The notes beneath the pieces are model-generated. The model saw only the letters and a list, made by a program, of their open reading frames with translations. It had not been told where the DNA came from and did not search any database. Below are positions 52,543-61,429 of a stretch of DNA of 64,000 nt, one piece after another. Numbering within the stretch: the stretch's first letter is position 1; each line of letters begins with the position of its first letter. Both the position numbers and the translations under genes were made by a program. Source of the DNA: Actinoplanes ianthinogenes (lineage in GTDB: Bacteria > Actinomycetota > Actinomycetes > Mycobacteriales > Micromonosporaceae); assembly GCF_018324205.1 (NCBI RefSeq), contig NZ_AP023356.1:3923501-3987500 (forward strand), in the 5' to 3' direction.

Positions 52543-52666
52543 CGCGCTCTCTTTCCGTCGAAAAATCCACGTCGGAGGCGGAATGTTCTCCGCAAAACGT
52601 ATGATTCGTCACCAAAGGTAACCGCCGAACCGGGCGCTTTCCGGATACGACATGGGCTGAACCAGC

Positions 52667-54046
52667 ATGAAAAGACCGCACCCCTCGATCGGCCGGCGCT
52701 GGGCCCGGGTGACCGGCCCCCGCCGGCGACCGGATCACGGCCGTCCGCACGCGTACTACCTGGCCATCGGCTTCCCGCCGGCGGCGAAGAGCTCCGCCTA
52801 CCGGATGCGCGAGACCGCCAACCAGCTGTACGCGCACGGCTGGGACGTGACCGTGCTGACCATCTGCCAACAGGCGTGGGAACGCGAGTTCGGCCTGGAC
52901 CACAGCCTCTCCGCGGACGTGCACCCGGCGATCCGGGTGGTCGAGCTGCCGCTGGAGCGCGCCGAGCTGGACACCGAGATCCGCCACTTCTCCCGGGCCC
53001 GGTCGCTCGACCCGGCGGCCTGGGCCGCGCAGGCGCGCGAGGAGCGGCTGACCACGTTCCCGGAGCCGTCGTTCGGCGGCTGGGCGCCCGCGCTCACCGA
53101 GGCGCTTCTCCGGCTGCACCGGCGGGACCCGGCCGACCTGCTGGTCACCACCTGCGCGCCGTACGTGACGCTGGCGCCCACCTGGGCACTGTGGGAGCGG
53201 CACCGGGTGCCGTACGTGGTCGACTTCCGGGACGGATGGTCGATCGACGTGATCGGCGGCGAGCCGGCCTTCCCGCCCGGCTCGATCGCCGGGCGCTGGG
53301 AGAGCCGGGTGCTCGGCTCGGCCCTGGAGGTGTGGACGGTCAACGACCCGATCGCCGGGCACTACCGGCAGCGCTATCCGGCGATCGCGGACCGGGTGCA
53401 CGTGGTGCGCAACGGCTACGACGACGACAGCGTGCCGCGGACGTTCCGGACGCCGGACCCGGAACGCGGGCTGCGCTTCGGGTACCTGGGGACGATCACC
53501 TTCCCGGTGCCGCTGCTCACCGCGGTGCTGGACGGCTGGCGGATCGCCCGGACGGAGGATCCGCTGATCGGGAACGCCACGTTCGAGCTGCGCGGGCACA
53601 TCGGGGCGGGGGCGGCGCGGGAGGACAACGCGTACGCGGAGATGCTGCGCGCGGCCGAGCCGGACGGTGTCCGGTTCGGCGGGCCGGTGCCGAAGGCCGA
53701 GGTGGCCTCGGTCTACGGCGCGTGGGACGCGCTGGTCTTCATCGTGTCCGGGGGACGGTTCATGACCTCGGGGAAGGTGTACGAGGCGTACGCCAGCGGG
53801 CTGCCGGTGGTCTCCGCGCACGAGGCCGACCACGACGCCTCGTTCGTGCTGGAGGGCAACCCGCTCTGGACCGGCGCGGTGGGGCAGGACGCGGACCGGC
53901 TGGCCGAGTCGTTCAAGACCGCCGCCAAGCTGGCCGTGACCGCCACCCCGGACCAGCGGGCGGCCACCCGGGCGGCGGCCACCCGGTTCGCCCGGGCCGC
54001 GCAGCTCGCGCCGGCGGTCCGCCGGGTCACCGAGGCGGTCCGATGA
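52667..54046 (+). CDS. Glycosyltransferase, GT4-like
   Basis: 459 residues of the GT-B fold with an Arg-rich leader. YLAIGFPPAAKSSAYRMRETANQLYAHGWDV, in two blocks, is the N-terminal Rossmann start used by GT4 enzymes. PYVVDFRDGW is the inter-domain turn, and FGYLGTITFPVPLLTAVLDG followed by VYEAYASGLPVVSAHEADHD marks the donor domain. The acceptor is unknown. ATGA overlap couples it to the next gene. Its promoter is divergent from the dehydrogenase operon, in a 124-bp gap with TATGAT at 52600-52605. Confidence 0.83.
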   Translation: MKRPHPSIGRRWARVTGPRRRPDHGRPHAYYLAIGFPPAAKSSAYRMRETANQLYAHGWDVTVLTICQQAWEREFGLDHSLSADVHPAIRVVELPLERAELDTEIRHFSRARSLDPAAWAAQAREERLTTFPEPSFGGWAPALTEALLRLHRRDPADLLVTTCAPYVTLAPTWALWERHRVPYVVDFRDGWSIDVIGGEPAFPPGSIAGRWESRVLGSALEVWTVNDPIAGHYRQRYPAIADRVHVVRNGYDDDSVPRTFRTPDPERGLRFGYLGTITFPVPLLTAVLDGWRIARTEDPLIGNATFELRGHIGAGAAREDNAYAEMLRAAEPDGVRFGGPVPKAEVASVYGAWDALVFIVSGGRFMTSGKVYEAYASGLPVVSAHEADHDASFVLEGNPLWTGAVGQDADRLAESFKTAAKLAVTATPDQRAATRAAATRFARAAQLAPAVRRVTEAVR

Positions 54047-56178
54047 AGGTTCTGATCGTCAGCAACGGGGTGCCCGGACGGCCCGCGGTGCTCACCGACA
54101 CGCTGCGCCGGATGCGCGCGTCCGGCGCCCTGGTCACCCTGGTCTCCGGCGCGCCGGCCGAGAAGATCCCGCTGTCCGCGGGCGACGCGGTGGTGCACGC
54201 GCTGCGGCCCGCCAAGCACCTGCCCCGGCCGGACAAGCGGGCGTACCCGGAGGCCGGGAAGGGCCGCAAGCTGTGGCTGCGCGCCCGGCACGACCAGCGG
54301 CTGCGCGCCCTGGTCCGGGCGGCCGACGTGCTGGTCGCGCTGGACCAGCACGCGGTGCACACGGTCTGGCAGCTGGCCCGGCGCAACCGGGCCGCCGACG
54401 GGGTCTTCGGGCTGGCCCCGGCGCTGCGGGCGGTCGCCGCCCGGGCCGCGGCCCCGGGCCGGTACCGGCTGCGCCGGCTGCTGCGCCCCGGGCCGTCCCC
54501 GGCCGTGGCGGCCGAGGCGCTCGGCGAGCGGGCCGATCGGCTGGTGGAGCGGGTGGCTCGCAAGGGAACGGGCCGCCGGGTGCTGCGGGACCCCCGCGGG
54601 CGGCGGGCCTGGCGGCTGCTGCTCGGCGCGCCGCTGCTCGGCGAGGCGCGGCGGCTCCGGTGGACCGAGCGGGTCGCCGAGCGGCTGATCGAGCTGGACC
54701 TGCCGGCCGAGGCGGGCGCGGTCCGGGTGGCCGCGGCCCGGCGCGCCCGGCACACCGTGGCCGGCGCGGACAGCCTGGAGACGGCGGCGCACGCGGAGTT
54801 CGCGGCCGGCCGGATCCCGGTGTTCCTGCGCGCGGCGGCCGCCGCTCAGCTGCACCTGGCCGACCGGGCGCTGGCCCGGGACGACCTGGTCGAGGCGACC
54901 CGGCGGTTCGCCAAGGTGATCCCGCTGCTGTTCAACCGGGCGGTGCACTTCGACTCGCTGACGTCGCCCAGCGCGCGGGATCCGTACGGATATCTCGGCG
55001 ATCTGCACGCGAGCGCGACCGGACGGGCTCTCGCCGCCCCGCGCGGCCGGCTGGTCCCGGCGGCCCCGCCGCCGGCCGGACGGCCGCACCGGCTGCTCTT
55101 CGTCACGCACACCAACGTCTACTTCCTCACCGAGATCATCGAGCGTTACCGGAACCGCCCGGACGTCGAGGTACGCCACCTGGAGCTGACCACCGACCCG
55201 GACGTCACGCTGCTCAGCAAGCAGACCGGCCGGCTGATCCGGCACCAGCTCGGCGGCGCCTCGGATTACGGCGACGCGCTGCACGACGTGTTCGCGCCGG
55301 ACCTGGAGTGGGCCGACACGGTCTTCGTCGACTGGTGCCTGGGGCACGCCGCGATGCTGGCCACGCTGGACCCCGGCACCGCCCGGGTGATCGTCCGGCT
55401 GCACAGCTACGAGGCGTTCACCGTCTTCCCGCACCTGCTCGACCTGTCCCGGGTGGACGACCTGGTGTTCGTCTCCGAGCCGCTGCGCGAGTTCGCCACC
55501 GCGGCGATCCCCCGGCTGCGGCAGTCCGGCGCGCCGCGCACCCCGGTGCTCACCAACGCGGCCCGGCTGGAGCGATACCGGCGGCCGAAGCCGGATGCCG
55601 CCCGGTTCACCCTCGGCCTGGTCGGGGTCGGCGCGATCGCCAAGGACCCGCGCTGGGCCTTCCGGGTGCTGCGCGACCTGCGCCGGCACGACGAACGGTA
55701 CCGGCTGGTGCTGATCGGCAAGGAGCTGGACGAGGGGCCGAACCCGACCGCGGCCGCCTACTTCGCCGAGTACGCCGCGGACGTGGCCGACCTGGAGCGC
55801 CGGGGCGTGCTGCGCCGCACCGGGCAGACCGGCGACGTGCCGGGCGCGCTCGCCGAGGTCGGCGTGGTGCTGAGCACCTCGGTCCGGGAGAGCTTCCACC
55901 TCGGGCTGATCGAGGGGGCGGCCAGCGGCGCGGTGCCGGTGGTCCGGGACTGGCCGTTCTTCGCCGGGCAGCGGGCCGGCGCGCGGAGCATCTTCCCGGC
56001 CGACTGGGTGGTGCGCGACCCGGCCGAGGCGGTCCGGCGCATTCTCGACCGGACCGCCACCGAGGAGACCTGGCGGGCGGCCGGCGCGGCCGCCGCCGAC
56101 CACGCCCTGGCCACCTGGGACTGGTCGGTGACCGCCACGGAGTACGACGAGCTGATCCTCGGCGCCCGGCCGAGGTGA
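54043..56178 (+). CDS. Large glycosyltransferase-like protein with unassigned N-terminal half
   Basis: 711 residues. Residues 1-340 begin with MKVLIVSNGVPGRPAVLTDT and become very rich in Arg, Ala and Leu helices; I do not recognise them as a known family. Residues about 350-711 look like a GT-B enzyme: RLLFVTHTNVYFLTEIIERY, ADTVFVDWCLGHAAMLATL, VIVRLHSYEAFTVFPHLL, LGLVGVGAIAKDPRWAFRVL, and a donor-site SVRESFHLGLIEGAASGAVP. The glycosyltransferase call therefore rests on the C-terminal half. It is coupled by ATGA to the preceding glycosyltransferase, and the two probably act in sequence on the same polymer. Confidence 0.72.
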   Translation: MKVLIVSNGVPGRPAVLTDTLRRMRASGALVTLVSGAPAEKIPLSAGDAVVHALRPAKHLPRPDKRAYPEAGKGRKLWLRARHDQRLRALVRAADVLVALDQHAVHTVWQLARRNRAADGVFGLAPALRAVAARAAAPGRYRLRRLLRPGPSPAVAAEALGERADRLVERVARKGTGRRVLRDPRGRRAWRLLLGAPLLGEARRLRWTERVAERLIELDLPAEAGAVRVAAARRARHTVAGADSLETAAHAEFAAGRIPVFLRAAAAAQLHLADRALARDDLVEATRRFAKVIPLLFNRAVHFDSLTSPSARDPYGYLGDLHASATGRALAAPRGRLVPAAPPPAGRPHRLLFVTHTNVYFLTEIIERYRNRPDVEVRHLELTTDPDVTLLSKQTGRLIRHQLGGASDYGDALHDVFAPDLEWADTVFVDWCLGHAAMLATLDPGTARVIVRLHSYEAFTVFPHLLDLSRVDDLVFVSEPLREFATAAIPRLRQSGAPRTPVLTNAARLERYRRPKPDAARFTLGLVGVGAIAKDPRWAFRVLRDLRRHDERYRLVLIGKELDEGPNPTAAAYFAEYAADVADLERRGVLRRTGQTGDVPGALAEVGVVLSTSVRESFHLGLIEGAASGAVPVVRDWPFFAGQRAGARSIFPADWVVRDPAEAVRRILDRTATEETWRAAGAAAADHALATWDWSVTATEYDELILGARPR

Positions 56179-56217
56179 CCGCCGCGGAGCACGACGAGCT
56201 GCTCCGGGACGCCCGGC

Positions 56218-57759
56218 TCAGCCGCGCCTGAGCGTGCGGCGCAGCCGGCCGGCCACCCGCCGCACGGTGATCGGCCGGACCTCGACCCCGACCCGCCCGT
56301 CCGGCCCGCACACCACACTGACCAGGAAGAACCGCCCGCCGACCCGGTGCACCCGATGCCCCGCCGCGGCGACGCCGGTGACCGTCACCGGGTATTTCCG
56401 CGGCCCCCGGCGGACCGTGATGTCCCGGAACCGGCGGTGCGACTCCCCGTGGACCAGGTCGTCCATCGGGATCGCGGCGCCGGCCGTCACCCCGCTCAGC
56501 TCGGCCGGCACGCCCGGCCCGCGCCGCACCTTCACCGTCGGCGCGGGCTCGCCGTCCTGCCGCGGGACCCAGGTGGACCAGCGCAGCAGCAGCGCCGGGC
56601 GGCCGTCCGGGCCGCGCCCCCAGCCGACCGTGGCCGGCCCGTCCTGCCGGTCCAGCTTGACCGCCTCGGCGGTGGCGTCGAACCACTCGTCCGGGAAGCC
56701 CCGCCCGGCGGCCCGGAACCCGGGGAACGCCACGTAGTAGCGCTCTCCCTCGGCGACCGCCGGACCCAGCCGGTGCTCGGCGTAGTGCCGGGCCAGCGCG
56801 AGCACGTCGTCGGCCGTGCCGTGCTGGGCCACGCTGATCGCCGCCCGGTGCCGGACCGGCAGCTCCCGGCGGGCCTCCTCGGTCAGATGCGCGTCGGCCA
56901 GCTTGCGGACGCCCTGGTGGATGGTGTCCCGGTCGTCCGGGCCGGCGGTCAGGAAACGCTCGCCGAGCAGCTTGCCGACCTCCCAGGCGAAGTGCCGGAC
57001 CAGCACGTTGTGCCGCGCGCGCGGCTCGGTGACCAGGTCCGCGGCCCGGGCCAGCAGCAGCGCGGTGTCGTGCAGCAGCCGGGTCGGCGGGGTCCGGAAG
57101 GTGATGTTGCCGGCGTCGGCGCGGCGCATCGCGTAGTAGAACTCGTAGCCGGTACGGACCGCGATCCGCCGGGCGGCCAGCACCGCCCGGATCGTGAACG
57201 GCTGGTCGGAACAGGACGCCATGTCCTCCGGGAAACGGATCCGGTGCTCCTCGACCAGCGACCGGCGGAACAGCTTGGTGTTGGAGAGCGCCCAGGCCAG
57301 CGGCGAGTCGGCCAGCGTGATCGCGTCCCGGTCGCCGCCGGCGAAGACCGCCTGGTCGACCCGGCGGCCACCGGCACCGACCAGCCGGCCCAGCACGATG
57401 TCGGCGCCGGTCTCGTCGGCCGCGCCGACCAGCCGCTCCAGCGCCTCGCGGCCGAGCCGGTCGTCGGCGCCGACGAAGAAGACATAGCGCCCGGTGGCCC
57501 GGTCCAGGGCTCGGTTGCTGGGGCCGGCCGGGCCGCCGGAGTTCGGCTGGCGCAGCACGGTCACGGTGTCCGGGAACCGGGCCGCCCAGGCGTCCAGCTC
57601 GGCGCCGCCGCCGTCGGTGGACCCGTCGTCGACCGCGATCACCTGGAGCCGGTCCGTCCCGATGGACTGGGTGAGGATCGACTCCAGGCACTCGGTGAGA
57701 TAGGGCATCGTGTTGTAGACCGCGACCACGACGGTCACGTCCGGCACCCGCGCGGCCAC
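56218..57759 (-). CDS. GT2-family glycosyltransferase
   Basis: About 513 residues. The GT-A domain (first 230) has VVVAVYNTMPYLTECLESIL, VDDGSTDGG and FVGADDRLG in the DXD region, where the usual DXDD reads GADD. Helical and beta-rich C-terminal parts follow, the last ending in a basic RRVAGRLRRTLRRG that could contact membrane. The GTG at 57759 overlaps the TAG of the upstream oxidoreductase (TAGTG), suggesting coupling; an ATG at 57783 and a GTG at 57747 are alternatives. It is third in the operon with the aminotransferase and oxidoreductase. Confidence 0.82.
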   Translation of the reverse strand: MAARVPDVTVVVAVYNTMPYLTECLESILTQSIGTDRLQVIAVDDGSTDGGGAELDAWAARFPDTVTVLRQPNSGGPAGPSNRALDRATGRYVFFVGADDRLGREALERLVGAADETGADIVLGRLVGAGGRRVDQAVFAGGDRDAITLADSPLAWALSNTKLFRRSLVEEHRIRFPEDMASCSDQPFTIRAVLAARRIAVRTGYEFYYAMRRADAGNITFRTPPTRLLHDTALLLARAADLVTEPRARHNVLVRHFAWEVGKLLGERFLTAGPDDRDTIHQGVRKLADAHLTEEARRELPVRHRAAISVAQHGTADDVLALARHYAEHRLGPAVAEGERYYVAFPGFRAAGRGFPDEWFDATAEAVKLDRQDGPATVGWGRGPDGRPALLLRWSTWVPRQDGEPAPTVKVRRGPGVPAELSGVTAGAAIPMDDLVHGESHRRFRDITVRRGPRKYPVTVTGVAAAGHRVHRVGGRFFLVSVVCGPDGRVGVEVRPITVRRVAGRLRRTLRRG

Positions 57760-58814
57760 TAGCTCACGCGTTCCGTGAGCCATTCCCGGGGCGAGGTGGC
57801 ACGGTGCGGGTGGACGCCGATCGGCTCCCGGACGTCGACCGTGCCGCCCTCCCGGGCCGAGCGCAGCACCGCCTCGGCCACCTCCACGGTCCGCATCGCC
57901 TGGCGCAGGGTGACCGTGTCCTCGGAGACGCCGAGCACCGCGTCCCGGAATCGTTCGTGCTCCACCAGCAGCGGTTCCCGTTTCGGAATGGCGTAGCGGA
58001 CCATGTCACCCTCCGCGACGCCCCGGAAATTGCGGAGGGCCTCCCATTCGGTGCCGATCGCGCCGTTGGCATAGAAGGTGAGATCGGCGGTGAGCGTGTC
58101 GGCCACGAAACTGCCGCGCTCCCCGGTGATCACGGTGGAGCGTTCCTTGAACGGGCTCAGCCAATTGACCAGATGATTGGCCATCAGCCCGCCGTCCAGA
58201 CCGGCCACCGCCGAGACCATGTCCTCGTGCGGGCGGCCGCTGCGTGACGCGGTCCGGGCCGCGACCTGCACGTACTCCCGGCCGGTCACCCAGGCGGTCA
58301 GGTCGATGTCGTGGGTGGCCAGGTCCATCACCACACCCACGTCGGCGATCCGGCCCGGGAACGGCCCCTGCCGCCGGGTGACGATCTGGTAGATCTCGCC
58401 CAGCTCGCCGGCCTCCAGCCGGGCCCGCAGGCTTTGCAGCGCCGGGTTGTAGCGCTCGATGTGCCCGACCGCGCCGACCAGCCCCCGGCTCGCGAACGCG
58501 TCGACCAGCCGCCGGGCCGCCGGCACCGACGGCGCCAGCGGCTTCTCGATCATCGTATGCACGCCCGCCTCGGCGAGCCGCAGGCCGATCTCCTCGTGCA
58601 GCGCGGTCGGCGAGGCCAGCACCGCGTAGTCGAGGCCGAGCGCGAGCAGGCCGGGCAGGTCGCGGACCACCGGCACGCCGTAGGGCGCGGTCACCCCGGG
58701 CGCCGGGTCGAGGACCCCGGCCAGCTCGACGCCGGCCAGCGCGTTCAGCACCCGCGCGTGGTTGCGCCCCATCGCACCCAGCCCGATCAGACCCGCGCGC
58801 AACGCCCGGCTCAC
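57759..58814 (-). CDS. Gfo/Idh/MocA-family sugar oxidoreductase (WbpB-like)
   Basis: 351 residues. The NAD site is LIGLGAMGRNHARVL, the signature lysine is in EKPLAPS, and the catalytic-region segment DLATHDIDLTAWVTG carries the conserved His. Next to a DegT aminotransferase, such enzymes commonly oxidise C3 of UDP-GlcNAc-uronic acid (WbpB/WlbA type), making the 3-keto substrate for transamination. That role is inferred from the pair. The GTG overlaps the aminotransferase stop (GTGA), so translation is coupled. Confidence 0.85.
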   Translation of the reverse strand: MSRALRAGLIGLGAMGRNHARVLNALAGVELAGVLDPAPGVTAPYGVPVVRDLPGLLALGLDYAVLASPTALHEEIGLRLAEAGVHTMIEKPLAPSVPAARRLVDAFASRGLVGAVGHIERYNPALQSLRARLEAGELGEIYQIVTRRQGPFPGRIADVGVVMDLATHDIDLTAWVTGREYVQVAARTASRSGRPHEDMVSAVAGLDGGLMANHLVNWLSPFKERSTVITGERGSFVADTLTADLTFYANGAIGTEWEALRNFRGVAEGDMVRYAIPKREPLLVEHERFRDAVLGVSEDTVTLRQAMRTVEVAEAVLRSAREGGTVDVREPIGVHPHRATSPREWLTERVS

Positions 58815-59893
58815 GCGGGCACCGCGGCGGTGGTCACGGCCTCGGCGATCCGCTCCAGCTCCGCTCCGGTCAGGGTGGGGAAAACCGGGAGGGAGACGAC
58901 TTCGGCGGCCGCCCGATCGGTTTCCGGCAGGTGCGTTCTCCCCTTTTCGTACGCCCTGAGCCGGTGAATCGGCGTCGGGTAATACACCGCGCTGCCCACC
59001 CCACGCTCGGCCAGCGCCGCCTGGAACGCGTCCCGGCTCCCCGGCACCCGCACCGTGTACTGGTGATAGACGTGGTGCGCCCCGGCCGCGACCGGCGGCG
59101 TCACCACCCCGGACAAGCGCTCGTCCAGGAATGCCGCGTTCGCCCGCCGCCGCCGCGTCCACTCCGCCAGCCGGCCCAGCTGCACCCGCCCGATCGCCGC
59201 GGCCACGTCGGTGAGCCGCATGTTCGCGCCCACCACCTCGTTCTGGTACCGCTGCTCCATCCCCTGGTTGCGCAACAGGCGCAGCTGCCGGGCCAGGTCC
59301 GGGTCGGCGGTGGTGATCATGCCGCCTTCCAGCGAGTGCATGTTCTTGGTCGGGTAGAAGCTGAAGCAGCCGGCCACCCCGAACGCGCCGGCCGGGACGT
59401 CGTGCAGCGCCGCGGCGTGCGCCTGGGCGGCGTCCTCCACCACGGCCAGGCCGTGCTTCGCGGCGAGCGGCATGATCCGGTCCATCGCGGCCGGGTGGCC
59501 GTACAGATGGACCGGCATGATCGCCACCGTCCGGGGTGTGATCGCCGCGGCCACCGCGGCCGGGTCGAGGCAGAACGAGCCGGGCTCGATGTCGGCGAAG
59601 ACCGGGGTGGCGCCGGCCAGCCGGACCGCGTTGGCGGTGGCGGCGAACGAGAACGACGGGACGATCACCTCGTCGCCCGGCTTCAGCCCGAGCGCCAGCA
59701 GGGTCAGGTACAGCGCCGAGGTGCCCGAGTTGACGGCGACGCAGTGCCGTCCGGCGACCAGCGCGGAGAACTCCTCCTCGAACGCGGCGACCTCCGGCCC
59801 CTGCACGACCAGGCCGCTGCTCAGCACCCGGACCGCGGCGGCGATCTCGTCCGGGCCGATCACCGGGCGGGCCGATGGAATGGACGCCGTCAT
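58811..59893 (-). CDS. DegT/DnrJ/EryC1-family aminotransferase (WbpE-like)
   Basis: 360 residues. The PLP lysine is Lys183 in FSFYPTKNMHSLEGG, the pyridine-N Asp154 is in VVEDAAQAHAA, and the phosphate loop is NSGTSALYL. These enzymes transfer an amino group to keto-sugar nucleotides. Followed by the Gfo/Idh gene it fits 3-amino sugar formation, as in WbpE. GAGGGAG precedes the ATG. It is first in a three-gene operon that ends with a GT2 enzyme. No matching N-acetyltransferase (WbpD) is in the window. Confidence 0.88.
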   Translation of the reverse strand: MTASIPSARPVIGPDEIAAAVRVLSSGLVVQGPEVAAFEEEFSALVAGRHCVAVNSGTSALYLTLLALGLKPGDEVIVPSFSFAATANAVRLAGATPVFADIEPGSFCLDPAAVAAAITPRTVAIMPVHLYGHPAAMDRIMPLAAKHGLAVVEDAAQAHAAALHDVPAGAFGVAGCFSFYPTKNMHSLEGGMITTADPDLARQLRLLRNQGMEQRYQNEVVGANMRLTDVAAAIGRVQLGRLAEWTRRRRANAAFLDERLSGVVTPPVAAGAHHVYHQYTVRVPGSRDAFQAALAERGVGSAVYYPTPIHRLRAYEKGRTHLPETDRAAAEVVSLPVFPTLTGAELERIAEAVTTAAVPA

Positions 59894-60048
59894 CTGCGCT
59901 CCCTCACCACAGAGCAGGCGGAATCCGCCCCGGCAGTGACGGGGCAATCACCTGCTGTTACCTGGGGGTGGCGCGAGTCACGTTACCGCACCAACCGGCG
60001 CATTTTGGTTAATGTGCGCTGCGGTCGCTCCATTTCGACAGGAGAAGC

Positions 60049-60534
60049 ATGCGGGCCGTACTCGCCACACTGGGTTATGTTTTGTCGCCCGATTCCTCGC
60101 GGGTATTGATGATCCGCCGGGACGCCCGGCCGGACGACATTCACTTCGGCTACTACAACGGGCTCGGCGGAAAACTCGAACCGGACGAGGACGTGGCGTC
60201 CGGGATGCGCCGGGAGATCGCCGAGGAGGCCGGGCTGGAGTGCGGGCCGCTCGATTTCGCCGGCACCGTCTCCTGGCCCGGCTTCGGGCGGGACGGGGAG
60301 AACTGGTTCGGTTTCCTGTTCCGGATCCCGGAGTGGACCGGCACGCCGCACGCCGCGAACGACGAGGGGTCGCTGCACTGGGTGGACCGGGCGGATCTGC
60401 TCGGCGGGAAACTGCCGATGTGGGAGTCGGACCGGCATTTCCTGCCGTTGGTGTTCGCCGACTCCCCGACCGTCTTCCACGGCGTGATGCCCTTCGCGTC
60501 CGGCAAGGCGGTGTCCTGGTCCTACACCACGTGA
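60049..60534 (+). CDS. NUDIX hydrolase, MutT-like
   Basis: 161 residues with a perfect Nudix box, GKLEPDEDVASGMRREIAEE followed by AGL, fitting Gx5Ex7REUxEExGU. The rest of the chain (MIRRDARPDDIHFGYYNGLGG before the box) resembles 8-oxo-dGTP diphosphatases. It would hydrolyse an oxidised or other nucleoside diphosphate derivative. AGGAG precedes the ATG. It is divergent from the aminotransferase operon and ends at a large hairpin. Confidence 0.88.
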   Translation: MRAVLATLGYVLSPDSSRVLMIRRDARPDDIHFGYYNGLGGKLEPDEDVASGMRREIAEEAGLECGPLDFAGTVSWPGFGRDGENWFGFLFRIPEWTGTPHAANDEGSLHWVDRADLLGGKLPMWESDRHFLPLVFADSPTVFHGVMPFASGKAVSWSYTT

Positions 60535-60619
60535 CCGATGCTCAGGGCGTACCGAAAGGTCGGCAGCAAGCGCGACCGAGCCGCCTCCCGGCCCCGCCCG
60601 GGGTAACCGCAACCAGCAC

Positions 60620-60715
60620 GCACTTCGCCCGTCGTTGACGAGAGTGCCGAAAAACGACAAGCGAAGCGGAGTCGTTTTTCGGTGCTCTCGTCAACGACTC
60701 AAAGGGGCGAAGTGC
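60620..60715. terminator. Very large hairpin in the NUDIX/upp convergent junction
   Basis: The inner arms 60631-60658 and 60671-60698 pair over 28 positions, with only two non-Watson-Crick positions that would be wobble pairs in RNA. A 12-nt loop separates them. The outer arms GCACTTCGCCC (60620-60630) and GGGCGAAGTGC (60705-60715) extend the stem after a 6-nt bulge. The A5/T5 runs lie within the arms. Confidence 0.8.
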
Positions 60716-60736
60716 CCGCCGAGCGGAGCGAGGCCA

Positions 60737-61369
60737 TCAAAACCTCCGCATGCCGCCGAACTGGCGGTCACCGGCGTCGCCGAGGCCGGGCACGATGTAG
60801 GCCTTCTCGTTGAGACCCTCGTCGATCGAGGCGGTGATCAGGCGCAGCGGCAGGCCGGATTTCTCCAGGCGCTCGACGCCCTCCGGCGCGGCCAGCACGC
60901 AGCAGACGATGATGTCGGTGCAGCCGCGGTCGGCGAGCAGCCGGCAGCAGTGGATCAGCGATCCGCCGGTGGCCAGCATCGGGTCGAGGACCAGCACCGG
61001 CTGCCCGGCGAGGTCGGCCGGCAGCGACTCCATGTACGCCCGCGGCTCGTGCGTCTCCTCGTCCCGGGCCAGGCCGACGAAGCCCATCGACGACTCGGGG
61101 AGCAGGGCCAGCGCGGCGTCGGCCATGCCCAGGCCGGCCCGCAGCACCGGCACGATCAGCGGCGGGTTGGCCAGCCGGGTGCCCTCGGTGGGCGCGACCG
61201 GGGTCTCGATCGGGAACTTCTCGACCGCGAACAGCCGGGCGGCCTCGTAGACCACCATGGTGGTCAACTCGTGCAGGGAGGCGCGGAAGACCCCGGACTC
61301 GGTCTCGGTCCGGCGCATCGCGGTGAGCCGGGTCTGGGCCAGCGGGTGATCTACGACTAGGACGTCCAC
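60737..61369 (-). CDS. upp: Uracil phosphoribosyltransferase
   Basis: 210 residues. The PRPP-binding motif reads [13 protein letters not shown], the uracil site is near [10 protein letters not shown] at the C-terminus, and [12 protein letters not shown] is the typical earlier loop. It makes UMP from uracil and PRPP in pyrimidine salvage. The GTG at 61369 is indicated by the TAGGTT box 7 nt upstream. It is divergent from deoC; both belong to nucleoside and base salvage. Confidence 0.94.
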   Translation of the reverse strand: MDVLVVDHPLAQTRLTAMRRTETESGVFRASLHELTTMVVYEAARLFAVEKFPIETPVAPTEGTRLANPPLIVPVLRAGLGMADAALALLPESSMGFVGLARDEETHEPRAYMESLPADLAGQPVLVLDPMLATGGSLIHCCRLLADRGCTDIIVCCVLAAPEGVERLEKSGLPLRLITASIDEGLNEKAYIVPGLGDAGDRQFGGMRRF

Positions 61370-61376
61370 GGCGCCC

Positions 61377-61382
61377 AACCTA
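61377..61382 (-). promoter_or_regulatory. TAGGTT -10 box for upp
   Basis: It has a 7-nt spacer and lies 34 bp from the oppositely directed deoC box. Confidence 0.6.
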
Positions 61383-61416
61383 CCGTTCAGCCAAGATCAA
61401 CTGTCACCAGGTCGCA

Positions 61417-61422
61417 TAGAAT
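61417..61422 (+). promoter_or_regulatory. TAGAAT -10 box for deoC
   Basis: A 7-nt spacer leads to the ATG at 61430; there is no ribosome-binding site. Confidence 0.6.
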
Positions 61423-61429
61423 CGTTTTC

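Noticed and set aside
42445..59893. A secondary-metabolite (glycosylated antibiotic) cluster
   Set aside because: There are no polyketide, peptide synthetase, terpene or deoxysugar 4,6-dehydratase genes. The TagF-like domains fit a wall polymer.
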